This document shows positions 14,819-22,288 of a stretch of 28,570 nt of DNA, piece after piece. Location: positions 14,751 to 43,320 of the forward strand of contig DPPB01000030.1 of assembly GCA_003539495.1 (NCBI GenBank). The letters run 5' to 3'. Source of the DNA: Oscillibacter sp. Lineage in GTDB: Bacteria > Bacillota > Clostridia > Oscillospirales > Oscillospiraceae. How positions within the stretch are numbered: position 1 is the stretch's first letter; the number at the start of each line of letters is the position of its first letter. The notes below the pieces were generated by a model. It made no database searches. It saw only the letters and a list, made by a program, of their open reading frames with translations, and was not told where the DNA came from. Both the position numbers and the translations under genes were made by a program.

Positions 14819-16324
14819 TTAGCTGTTCATGGACAGCTTCTTAGCTGCACGCTTCTTGCCGTACAGGCAGCAGGCGACCACATAGGCCACGGCGCAGGCC
14901 ACGCCGATGATGTAGGCAATGGTCCAGGGGATGTTGAAGCCGATGTGTGCGTTGGCGATGTAGGTGACGCAGATGAAGGCGTACCAGCCGCCGGGGATCA
15001 TGGGCATCCAGGCCCACTTTGCCTTGCCGTTTTCAAACATCCACACGGCGATGCACATCAGGGCGAACAGAGCCAGGGTCTGGTTGGCCCAGGCGAAGTA
15101 GCGCCACAGGATCATGAAGCCGTTGGAGTTGACCTTGGCCCAAACCAGAATGGCGATGACCAGGATGAAGATGGGCAGAGCCAAACGGATACGCTTGCCG
15201 TTGGTGGACTGGTCGATGTGCATGGTCTCGGACAGGCTCAGACGCAGAGCACGCAGAGCCGTATCGCCGGAGGTGATGGGCAGAACGATAACGCCCAGCA
15301 GAGCGATGATGCCGCCCACATGGCCCAGCAGGTACTTACAAACAACACCCACAGTGCCGGTGGCCAAATTGGCCTCGGGGCTCTGAAGGGCCAGGTTGTA
15401 AACGCCCATAGCGCCGGCAGCCCAAACCATGGCGATGAAGCCTTCCAGCACCATCATGTTATAGAAGGTGTTGCGGCCCTGCTTCTCGCTCTTCACAGTG
15501 CGGGAGATGATGGCCGTCTGAGTGGAATGGAAGCCGGAAAGGATGCCGCAGGCCACCGTCACAAAGAAGATGGGCAGGAAGTGGCCGTTTGCAAAGTAAT
15601 TTGCGTAAGTAAAGGTATCACCGGAGCTGGCAATAGTCAGGATGGGGGAGGACCAATCATCCCAGATGTTCAGCAGGGGGAAGCCCTTGACAAAGATGCC
15701 GATGAACACGCCGATGGCGGAGAACAGCAGGATGCCGCCGAAGATGGGGTAGATCTTGCCGATAATGGCATCGATGGGGAACACGGTGGCGATCAGGTAG
15801 TACAGGAAGATGGCGCCATAGATGACCCACGTGGAAACAGAGGAGGCCTTGCCGTCAAAGCCGAACAGCTGCGTGGCGGCAATGTCGCCGGGGGTGTAGA
15901 TGAACACCGCGCCCACCAGCAGAAGCATGACGCACACGAAGATATTATAGAACTTATAAATGCCCTTGGGGGAATAGCGGCGGATCATCTCGGGCATCTG
16001 GGTGCCGCCGTCACGCAGGCAGATCATGCCGGAGAAGTAGTCATGCATAGCGCCGCCGATGATGTTGCCGATGGGAATGGTCAAAAATGCGATGGGCCCG
16101 AACAGAATGCCCTGGATGGGCCCGATGATGGGGCCGGTACCGGCAATGTTCAGCAGGTTAATCAGGCTGTTCTTCCAGCCCTTCATGGGGACAAAGTCCA
16201 CGCCGTCTTCCTTGGTGTAGGCGGGGGTCTTGCGATCATCAGGACCGAACACCTTTTCACAGAAGCGACCGTACAGTGCGGCACCGCCGATCAAGATGAC
16301 CAAGCCAATAATGAATGTAGCCAC
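14819..16324 (-). CDS. cstA: CstA-type transporter (short clostridial form)
   Basis: A 501-residue polytopic membrane protein of the CstA/BtsT family, which imports peptides or pyruvate in characterised members. The family core is clear: 'NIAGTGPIIGPIQG', 'GAMHDYFSGM', 'SLRDGGTQMPE'-like 'CLRDGGTQMPEMI' and 'GFHSTQTAIISRTV'. Enterobacterial CstA is about 700 residues, so this is the shorter form usual in clostridia. The start is a GTG (16322-16324) behind AAAGGAG. It is a single-gene unit. The substrate cannot be read from sequence. Confidence 0.9.
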   Translation of the reverse strand: MATFIIGLVILIGGAALYGRFCEKVFGPDDRKTPAYTKEDGVDFVPMKGWKNSLINLLNIAGTGPIIGPIQGILFGPIAFLTIPIGNIIGGAMHDYFSGMICLRDGGTQMPEMIRRYSPKGIYKFYNIFVCVMLLLVGAVFIYTPGDIAATQLFGFDGKASSVSTWVIYGAIFLYYLIATVFPIDAIIGKIYPIFGGILLFSAIGVFIGIFVKGFPLLNIWDDWSSPILTIASSGDTFTYANYFANGHFLPIFFVTVACGILSGFHSTQTAIISRTVKSEKQGRNTFYNMMVLEGFIAMVWAAGAMGVYNLALQSPEANLATGTVGVVCKYLLGHVGGIIALLGVIVLPITSGDTALRALRLSLSETMHIDQSTNGKRIRLALPIFILVIAILVWAKVNSNGFMILWRYFAWANQTLALFALMCIAVWMFENGKAKWAWMPMIPGGWYAFICVTYIANAHIGFNIPWTIAYIIGVACAVAYVVACCLYGKKRAAKKLSMNS

Positions 16325-16719
16325 AAAAACACACTCCTTTGTAAAAGCGATTTCTCTTTTTTACATTTTTCGACATCCGGATCGTCAAAATTTGATGCTC
16401 AAACTATAGCACTATTTCCCGTAAAGTTGTCGTTAATGAAAGAAAATAAAAATAAAAATGTCATATATAAAGCGATGCACTTTGTTAATTTTTACCGCTA
16501 AAGGAAACTCTCACAAAGTGTTAGGACGGGCCAAAATCTAAAAGCGCAAAGATTTCTTAAAATAATTTAGAGCAATAATAAAAACTTTTAGGACATCTGC
16601 TTATGGGGGGCGGAAAAGCGGCTCGCGCTGAAAAAAGTGAATGCCACTGCAGGCTTTTGCGGAGAAAAAATCGCGCGCACAGAGACTGCACTGACGGCTT
16701 GAGGGGGCGCTGCCACGCA
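16325..16719. other. AT-rich intergenic region upstream of cstA
   Basis: No gene is supported. A minus-strand TATAGT (16403-16408) could be the cstA -10 box, but no good -35 is seen. CACTTTGT (16478-16485) and ACAAAGTG (16513-16520) form an 8-bp inverted repeat that could be a regulatory site. The right part (16600-16719) is GC-richer and lies downstream of the SOD-like gene; no T-tailed terminator was found there. Confidence 0.5.
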
Positions 16720-17358
16720 TTATGGGTTGGGAAAGGGCGGCTGGGCGGTATACACGGTTTTATAGCGCTGGGAGAGGGCTTCCCAGTTGATCAGCGGCAG
16801 CGCCGCCTCCACATAGGCTGTTCGGTCATTGCCATAGGTGAGGGCGTAGGCGTGGCGGTACAGGTCCAGGCACAGCAGGGGAAAAAGGGGCAGGGCCGTG
16901 GCCTGACCCGGGGTGAAGAGCAGCCGTAGCCGCCCACAGCGGTCCGACAGCAGCCAGGTATAGCCCTCCCGCTGGTCCGACAGGCTCAGGTGGCGTAGGG
17001 CGCGCAGAAAGTCCTCCATGGAGCCGAAGCAGCGGTCAATGGCCCCGGCGAGGGCGGCCCCGGGCCGGGTGGACCGGGCAGGGGCCAGGGAGGGAAAATA
17101 CAGTGTGTGGTTATATACAGCCCCGCCGTGCTCCAGCACATCCTCCCGGATGGCGCAGGGCAACCGGTCCGGATGGAGCAGCAGCTGCGGGAGAGGCTGC
17201 TTCTGCAGGGCGGGATAGGGCTGCAGAGTACAGTTGAGGGCATCTGCATGGCTGGCGAAGATCTTATCGTGGTGGGTCATGATGGTGGCCCGGTTCAGAT
17301 TCGGCTCCAGGGCGCCGGTGGAATAGGGCAGACGGGGGAGCGGGTAGGGGAAGGTCAT
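16720..17358 (-). CDS. Atypical Fe/Mn superoxide dismutase homologue
   Basis: A 212-residue protein that aligns over its length with Fe/Mn SODs ('PYPLPRLPYSTGALEP', 'YNHTLYFPSLAP', 'LINWE'). The four metal ligands are present: His29, His84, Asp165 and His169. Most second-sphere residues are not. Compared with E. coli SodB, Tyr34 aligns with His37, Trp77 with Phe88, and DVWEHAYY reads DLYRHAYA. This replaces the Glu of the dimer-bridging pair by Arg and a conserved Tyr by Ala. Metal binding is therefore likely, but normal dismutation is doubtful. The start at 17358 has AAAGGA upstream; the frame runs on to 17466 without a better start. No signal peptide is seen. Confidence 0.8.
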   Translation of the reverse strand: MTFPYPLPRLPYSTGALEPNLNRATIMTHHDKIFASHADALNCTLQPYPALQKQPLPQLLLHPDRLPCAIREDVLEHGGAVYNHTLYFPSLAPARSTRPGAALAGAIDRCFGSMEDFLRALRHLSLSDQREGYTWLLSDRCGRLRLLFTPGQATALPLFPLLCLDLYRHAYALTYGNDRTAYVEAALPLINWEALSQRYKTVYTAQPPFPNP

Positions 17359-17409
17359 GGACAGCGCATCCTTTCCGAATAATAATTTCGGTTTCAGTAT
17401 ATGCTCCCC

Positions 17410-17438
17410 TTGACAAAAGATGATGGGAAGGGCAAAAT
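17410..17438 (+). promoter_or_regulatory. Candidate promoter of the split-barrel flavoprotein gene
   Basis: TTGACA (17410-17415), 17-bp spacer, CAAAAT (17433-17438), 26 bp before the start codon. Confidence 0.5.
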
Positions 17439-17464
17439 GGGCGGTGAAAAGGAGGTGCGGTATC

Positions 17465-17935
17465 ATGCGCAGAAAAGATAAGGAACGGGACGCCGCTTTT
17501 GCCTGGCAGGTGATGGCGGAGGCGCCCTATGCCACGCTGTCCCTGGTGGACGGGGAGGGCAGGCCCTACGCCGTTCCGGTGTCCCAGGCGGCCTGGCCGG
17601 AGGGGGAGTGCATTTACCTCCACTGCGCCATAGGGGGAAAGAAGTATGAGATATTCGAAAACGGATGCGAGGCGGTGATGAGCGCCGTATCCCGGGCGGA
17701 GGTCGTGCCGGGCCAGTACACGGTGGCTTACGCCTCTGCCATAGCCAGGGGGCGCTTGGAGATTATAGCGGATCCGGAGGAACGGATGCACGCCATGGCG
17801 GTGCTGTGCCGGCAGTTTGACCCTGCCGCCGGGGAGAAGTATGTGGGCTGTATGCAGCGTATGGGCGCAAGAACCTGCCTGGTGCGCCTGGCTGTGGAGG
17901 AGATCACCGGAAAAGAGAGCATGGGCGAAGATTAA
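17465..17935 (+). CDS. Pyridoxamine 5'-phosphate oxidase-like (NimA-type) flavin-binding protein
   Basis: A 156-residue split-barrel protein of the PNPOx-like/NimA group, which bind FMN or a related cofactor. Family features are 'YATLSLVDGEGRPYAVPVS' at the first strands, 'IYLHCAIGGKKYE' and 'YASAIARGRLEII'. NimA relatives can reduce nitroimidazoles, but most members have unknown physiological substrates. The start at 17465 follows AAGGAGGTG. It diverges from the SOD-like gene with a 106-bp gap and converges with the DUF1836 gene over a strong terminator. Confidence 0.82.
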   Translation: MRRKDKERDAAFAWQVMAEAPYATLSLVDGEGRPYAVPVSQAAWPEGECIYLHCAIGGKKYEIFENGCEAVMSAVSRAEVVPGQYTVAYASAIARGRLEIIADPEERMHAMAVLCRQFDPAAGEKYVGCMQRMGARTCLVRLAVEEITGKESMGED

Positions 17936-17984
17936 ATAGAAAGAAAATGTGCCTTCCCCCGGGAAAGCACATTTTCTTTCTATT
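17935..17984. terminator. Bidirectional terminator
   Basis: An 18-bp perfect stem (17935-17952 with 17967-17984) rich in A on one side and T on the other, with an inner TTCCC/GGGAA pair. It serves both converging genes. The left arm starts at the last base of the upstream stop codon. Confidence 0.85.
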
Positions 17985-17992
17985 AGTTACTA

Positions 17993-18622
17993 TTAGTTAT
18001 TGGTGAAGCTGCGGGGATGCTCTGCGGCCAGGACGGCTGCGGGATCGGCCTCCCACAGGCGCAGGAGCTTTTCTGCCAGGATCTTGGAAAAACCGGCCAG
18101 CAGCGCCGACTCCATCACCAGACACCGGGCCACGCCGTCTGTCCCGGCATCCGGGACGCACAGATCCTGCCAGCTCTGCTGGATCTGCCGGTTGAAGAGC
18201 AGGGCAATGCCCCGGAATTTGCCGCTGTAGTCCTCATAGATCTGCCGCACGGACTCCGGCCCGTCCTGCCCGTCCGCCAGCTCCCAGGGGATGATCTTCT
18301 GCACCTGGCTGATGCCGATGGATTGCTTCAGGGTAAGGATCATGATAAGGTAGCAGATGTGAACCCGGTAATACTTCCGCTTTACCGGGGCGGGCATCAG
18401 TTTCAGACGCACATAGTTATTGATGGCGGAGGCCGTGACGATGCGCTCCTTTTCCTCATTCACCGGAGGGATGAAGCTGAGATATCGCTCCAGCAGAAGC
18501 ACTACCTGGTCCATGTACAGGCCAAAATCCGGGATGGACTCCCACTGGGGCAGGTGATAGTCGGTTATGTACTGATCCCACCGCTGCAGCTTGTGGGCAA
18601 TGAGGGATTTATCGTAGGACAT
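17993..18622 (-). CDS. DUF1836 family protein
   Basis: A 209-residue protein with the DUF1836 pattern: 'LPQWESIPDFGLYMDQVV' near the N-terminus and 'ASAINNYVRLKLMP' about residue 70-85, which resembles a MerR-like winged helix. Such proteins are common in Firmicutes and are presumed DNA-binding, but no function is established to my knowledge. The start at 18622 has GGAGGTGG upstream. Its promoter and that of the SGNH gene are divergent and about 15 bp apart, so it could regulate that neighbour as well as itself; this is inference. Confidence 0.8.
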   Translation of the reverse strand: MSYDKSLIAHKLQRWDQYITDYHLPQWESIPDFGLYMDQVVLLLERYLSFIPPVNEEKERIVTASAINNYVRLKLMPAPVKRKYYRVHICYLIMILTLKQSIGISQVQKIIPWELADGQDGPESVRQIYEDYSGKFRGIALLFNRQIQQSWQDLCVPDAGTDGVARCLVMESALLAGFSKILAEKLLRLWEADPAAVLAAEHPRSFTNN

Positions 18623-18648
18623 AATGCCACCTCCATAAAAGCACAATT

Positions 18649-18677
18649 ATTATAACAGCAAATCTGCACGGATACAA
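18649..18677 (-). promoter_or_regulatory. Promoter of the DUF1836 gene
   Basis: Minus strand TTGTAT (18672-18677), 17-bp spacer, TATAAT (18649-18654), 26 bp before the start. Confidence 0.6.
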
Positions 18678-18691
18678 TAGGAAAAAGAGCG

Positions 18692-18720
18692 TTGACAGGG
18701 CAGATGTAATATGCTATATT
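18692..18720 (+). promoter_or_regulatory. Strong promoter of the SGNH-DegV unit
   Basis: TTGACA (18692-18697), exactly 17 bp, TATATT (18715-18720). This is close to the housekeeping consensus and leaves a leader of about 45 nt. Confidence 0.75.
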
Positions 18721-18772
18721 ATTAAAAACGATATAGCCGGTAAAAAACGGCTGACAGAAAGGGGCGAAAGCC

Positions 18773-19453
18773 ATGGCTTGCGCGTACATTTACGGGGACT
18801 CCCTGCTCAAGGCCACGGTGCCGGATGAGCAGTTTCGCTATCATTTTCACCTGCCGGAGGTGATGGAGCGGTACAGCGGGCGGCAGACGGAGGTGGTGAA
18901 CCGCTCCAAAATGGGTGCGACCATCCGCAAGGGGCAGGCTCTGCTGGAGCACGACCTGCAGCGGGGCATGCAGGCGGATTACGCCCTCATTGCCTACGGC
19001 GGCAACGACAGCGATTTCGATTGGGACGCCGTGCAGGACAGCCCCCGGGAGAGCCATCTGCCCCGGACCACGCTGGCGGACTTCAAGCAGATCCTGCTGC
19101 AGATGCTGCGCCAGCTGAAGGACAAGGGCGTGCAGCCGGTGCTTATGACCCTGCCGCCCATTGACGCCCAGCGGTATCTGGACTTTCTATGCCGGAACGG
19201 GCGCAGCAAGGAGCGCATCATGGATTGGCTGGGGGACACCCAGCATATTTACCGGCACCAGGAGCTGTATTCGGACACCGTGGCGCGCCTGGCCTATGAG
19301 ACCGGGACACCGCTCATCGGGGTGCGGGAGATATTTTTGGGCGAAAAGCGTCTGCCGGGACTTATTTCGGCCGACGGCATCCACCTGACAATGGACGGCT
19401 ATACAAAACTGTTTGACACGCTGGCAGGCTGGCTGCGCGGCGCTGTGATATGA
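18773..19453 (+). CDS. SGNH/GDSL-family hydrolase
   Basis: A 226-residue intracellular esterase/lipase-like protein. The catalytic blocks are in order: GDS with Ser10 (block I), GGND with Asn78 (block III) and DGIHLT with Asp201 and His204 (block V). The oxyanion Gly is probably Gly48 in 'NRSKMGATI'. There is no signal peptide or membrane segment, so it acts in the cytoplasm. The substrate is unknown; acyl esters are typical. It is transcribed with the DegV gene 12 bp downstream, from a strong promoter. Confidence 0.85.
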   Translation: MACAYIYGDSLLKATVPDEQFRYHFHLPEVMERYSGRQTEVVNRSKMGATIRKGQALLEHDLQRGMQADYALIAYGGNDSDFDWDAVQDSPRESHLPRTTLADFKQILLQMLRQLKDKGVQPVLMTLPPIDAQRYLDFLCRNGRSKERIMDWLGDTQHIYRHQELYSDTVARLAYETGTPLIGVREIFLGEKRLPGLISADGIHLTMDGYTKLFDTLAGWLRGAVI

Positions 19454-19465
19454 AAAGGAGACAAA

Positions 19466-20323
19466 ATGGTACAGATATTTACGGATACGGCAGCTAATCT
19501 GCCTATGAAGCTGCTGGAGGAATACGGCATCCGCACGGTGCCCTTGAGCTATGAGGTGGACGGCGTGGAGCCGGACTACAGCATCGAATTCAACGGCCCT
19601 GCCTTTTATGAGGCGATGCGCAGAGGCGCATCGGTCAAGACCTCCATGGTCAATCCCGAGCAGGCTGCCCGGGCCATAGAGGAGAGCCTGCAGGCGGGGA
19701 TGGACGTGCTGTATCTGGGCATCTCCGGCGGCATCAGCGGCAGCTGCTGGGGCGTGGGTGTGCAGTGCAGGGAGCTGGAGGAAAAGTACGGCTCCGGCCG
19801 CATCGCCGTGTTGGATACCCGGGGCGCCTCCCTGGGCGAGGGGCTGGTGGTCATTGAAACGGCCCGGCTTGCCAAAGAGGGCAGGAGCCTTGGGGAACTG
19901 GAGGATTTTGCCAAGAGCCGCTGCGCAAGGATGCAGCAGTTCTTCGTGGTGGACGACCTGAAATACCTGCACAAGGGCGGGCGTATCTCCGGCGGCGCAC
20001 GCTTGGCCGGTACGCTGCTGCAGGTGAAGCCCATTCTCCGGGGCAACGAGGAGGGCAAGATCGTGGTGTACGACAAGGTCCGGGGTAAGAAAAAGGCCCT
20101 GGAGGCTCTGGCGGAGATATACGACAAGACCGTGGACGACCGGGGGACACCCATCGGTATTGCCCATGCCGATGCACCCGCCGATGCGCTGCACCTGCAG
20201 AATTTGCTGCGGGACAGGGGCGCCGAGGGGGAGATCATCCATGTGTGCTATGAGCCGGTTACCGGCGCCCATGTGGGCCCGGGGACGGTGGCCCTGTTCT
20301 TCTACGGCAAAGCGTGGAGATAA
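19466..20323 (+). CDS. DegV family fatty-acid-binding protein
   Basis: A 285-residue DegV/FakB-type protein. FakB proteins hold a fatty acid for phosphorylation by FakA, feeding exogenous or released acyl chains into phospholipid synthesis. Diagnostic segments are 'IFTDTAANLP' at the start, 'VKTSMVNP', 'GISGGISGS' and 'KGGRISGGARLAGTLLQVKP' (first half of the fatty-acid pocket region). The start has AAAAGGAG upstream. It follows the SGNH hydrolase gene by 12 bp. A FakA gene is not in the window. Which fatty acid it binds cannot be told. Confidence 0.9.
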   Translation: MVQIFTDTAANLPMKLLEEYGIRTVPLSYEVDGVEPDYSIEFNGPAFYEAMRRGASVKTSMVNPEQAARAIEESLQAGMDVLYLGISGGISGSCWGVGVQCRELEEKYGSGRIAVLDTRGASLGEGLVVIETARLAKEGRSLGELEDFAKSRCARMQQFFVVDDLKYLHKGGRISGGARLAGTLLQVKPILRGNEEGKIVVYDKVRGKKKALEALAEIYDKTVDDRGTPIGIAHADAPADALHLQNLLRDRGAEGEIIHVCYEPVTGAHVGPGTVALFFYGKAWR

Positions 20324-20363
20324 GAAACGAGCGAAAATTCCTTTGGAATTTTCCGACAAAGAG

Positions 20364-20411
20364 GCTGAAACAAGGGAGCCGCTCTCACAAGAGCGGCTCC
20401 CTTGTTTCAGC
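20364..20411 (+). terminator. Terminator of the SGNH-DegV unit
   Basis: A 21-bp perfect stem (20364-20384 with 20391-20411), 6-nt loop. It lacks a long T tract, so it may act partly as a processing or stability element. Confidence 0.6.
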
Positions 20412-20607
20412 GTGTCGATAAAGCCTCGCAGAGTTTGCCGCCCGCAGGCGGCAAAGCATTGAGATCATTTTCTCTCGCGACATGTGCGTGAGAGAAAATA
20501 CCGCTCAGGCTGCCAGTGTGGAATTTTGAGCCAAGGGCTCAAAATTATGCGCGCAGCAGGCTGCGAGCCTTTTGTCGGAAAAACCCGGAGGGTTTTTCGA
20601 CAGTCTC

Positions 20608-20647
20608 AAAAAAGGGATCCGCTCTTGTAAGAGCGGATCCCTTTTTT
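20608..20647. terminator. Terminator of the symporter gene, bidirectional form
   Basis: A 19-bp perfect inverted repeat (20608-20626 with 20629-20647) beginning AAAAAAGGGATCC and ending in TTTTTT. On the minus strand it lies 10 bp after the symporter stop. Confidence 0.85.
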
Positions 20648-20656
20648 AAATTTGGT

Positions 20657-22015
20657 TCAGCCGGTGAGGCCGATGATGAAGATGGCCAGGATCATAAGGG
20701 GCAGCACGATCATAAACAGCCACCGCATCCAGCCGGCTACCTTCATGCCCTTGCCGGCATTGGCTTCGGCCTGGTAGTTCTTAAAGCCCCAGCCCCAGCG
20801 GGTCACACAGAAGAGCAGATATATCAGCGACCCAAGAGGCAGCAGAATACTGCTGACCAGGAAGTCCTCGCTGTCCAGCACATCCCGGCCGCCGATGGGG
20901 TGGAAGTCGCTGAGCACATTGTAGCCCAGCACACAGGGGACGCTGGCGATGAGGATGATAACGCCGTTTATCAGCGCAGCCTTCTTGCGACTCCAGCCGA
21001 ACAGGTCCATACAGGAGGACATGATGTTCTCGATGACCGCAATGACCGTGGAGAAGGAGGCAAAGGTCATGAACAGGAAGAATAGCGATCCCCACACGCG
21101 GCCCCCGGCCATATTGGTGAACACATTGGGCAGGGTGACGAAGATCAGGCTTGGACCGGAGGTTACCTCCACGCCGTAGCTGAAGCAGGCAGGGAAGATG
21201 ATGATGCCCGCCATGACGGCCACAAAGGTGTCCAGCCCGCATATGCGGGCGCCCTCACTGAGCAGCGTGTGGTCCTTACTCATATAGCTGCCGAAAATCT
21301 CCATGGCAGCGATGCCCAGGCTCAGGGTGAAAAACGCCTGATTCATGGCAGCGGCAATGACATTGCCCAGGCCTACGGAACGCACATTGTCCATGTTGGG
21401 CACCAGATAGAAGGCGATGCCCTCCTTGGCCCCGGGGAGGGTGAAGCTGTGAATGGCCAGCACCAGGATCAGCACTAGCAGAGCGGTCATCATCACCTTG
21501 CTGACCCGCTCCAGACCCTTCTGCACGCCGATGCTGCACACCAGCACGCCGGCGGCCACTGTAATAACCATCCACAGTCCCATTTCGGCGGGGCTGGCCA
21601 GCATATCACTGAATACCTGGCCGCTGACCTCGGCGGCCATGCCGGGGGTAAAGACACCGGTGACGAACTTGAAGAAGTAGTCCAGCATCCAGCCGGACAC
21701 AGTGGTATAGTACATCATCAGCAGGCAGCAGCCGATGATGGCGAACCAGCCGTGAATGTGCCACTTGCTGCCGGGCTTTTCCAGGGCCTTATAGGCAAGC
21801 ACCGCACTTTTGCGGCTGGCACGGCCCACTGCCAGCTCCATGGTCAGCACCGGCAGGCCCAGCACCACCAGCATGACGAGGTAGACCAGCACAAAAAATC
21901 CACCGCCGTTCTGCCCCACCACAAAGGGAAAACGCCACACATTGCCGATGCCGATGGCGCACCCGGCACTCACCAGCAGGAAGCCCAGACGGGACTTAAA
22001 AGATTCGCGTTCCAT
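20657..22015 (-). CDS. Sodium:neurotransmitter symporter family transporter
   Basis: A 452-residue LeuT-fold transporter of the bacterial NSS/SNF group, which takes up amino acids with Na+. The start of TM1 with the sodium/substrate site is clear: 'AGCAIGIGNVWRFPF' (17-31) then 'GQNGGGFF'. About 11-12 membrane segments are visible, near the length of LeuT/MhsT-type bacterial members. The start follows GGAGGAGAG. It is a single-gene unit with its own near-consensus promoter and terminator. The amino acid transported is not readable from sequence. Confidence 0.92.
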   Translation of the reverse strand: MERESFKSRLGFLLVSAGCAIGIGNVWRFPFVVGQNGGGFFVLVYLVMLVVLGLPVLTMELAVGRASRKSAVLAYKALEKPGSKWHIHGWFAIIGCCLLMMYYTTVSGWMLDYFFKFVTGVFTPGMAAEVSGQVFSDMLASPAEMGLWMVITVAAGVLVCSIGVQKGLERVSKVMMTALLVLILVLAIHSFTLPGAKEGIAFYLVPNMDNVRSVGLGNVIAAAMNQAFFTLSLGIAAMEIFGSYMSKDHTLLSEGARICGLDTFVAVMAGIIIFPACFSYGVEVTSGPSLIFVTLPNVFTNMAGGRVWGSLFFLFMTFASFSTVIAVIENIMSSCMDLFGWSRKKAALINGVIILIASVPCVLGYNVLSDFHPIGGRDVLDSEDFLVSSILLPLGSLIYLLFCVTRWGWGFKNYQAEANAGKGMKVAGWMRWLFMIVLPLMILAIFIIGLTG

Positions 22016-22077
22016 GATTCTCTCCTCCAGTTTTGGGGGGCCAATAGGACCGCCCGTTAAAAAAGCGTTATGAATGT

Positions 22078-22106
22078 ACTATAAGGGGCGGACGGACTTT
22101 TGTCAA
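22078..22106 (-). promoter_or_regulatory. Promoter of the symporter gene
   Basis: Minus strand TTGACA (22101-22106), 17-bp spacer, TATAGT (22078-22083), about 62 bp before the start. Confidence 0.75.
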
Positions 22107-22213
22107 CCGTTGAGATGAACAAAAAGCGGCACAGCGGGCATTCTTCGGGGAGAAAGGCGGAATCAGGGGAATTGCCGATGGGACGTCCGGCGGTGAGGAC
22201 CCGACGGCGAAAA

Positions 22214-22247
22214 ATCCCCCCTGCAGCCATCGGGCTGCAGGGGGGAT
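22214..22247 (-). terminator. Terminator of the yycJ-rlmH-pgm operon
   Basis: A 15-bp perfect stem (22214-22228 with 22233-22247), ATCG loop. Read on the minus strand it is followed by TTTTT. Confidence 0.88.
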
Positions 22248-22288
22248 GACGCTGCCAATGGAGCAGGGCTTCAGGTGCCGTTATCGGA

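Larger units (their letters stand above)
20324..20656. repeat. Hairpin-dense intergenic repeat region
   Basis: Six perfect or near-perfect inverted repeats fill this gap: 20333-20353, 20364-20411, 20467-20499, 20522-20542, 20578-20598 and 20608-20647. Words of the type CGACA followed by CTGAAA/CTCAAA flank several of them. The stretch 20418-20472 matches the reverse complement of about 28358-28412 at roughly 80% by eye. No gene is supported. It looks like assembled copies of a dispersed intergenic repeat. Confidence 0.7.

Noticed and set aside
14741..16501. A 586-codon plus-strand frame opposite cstA
   Set aside because: It begins in the cstA terminator region and runs antisense to a clear membrane transporter; rich in Gly, Asp and His.
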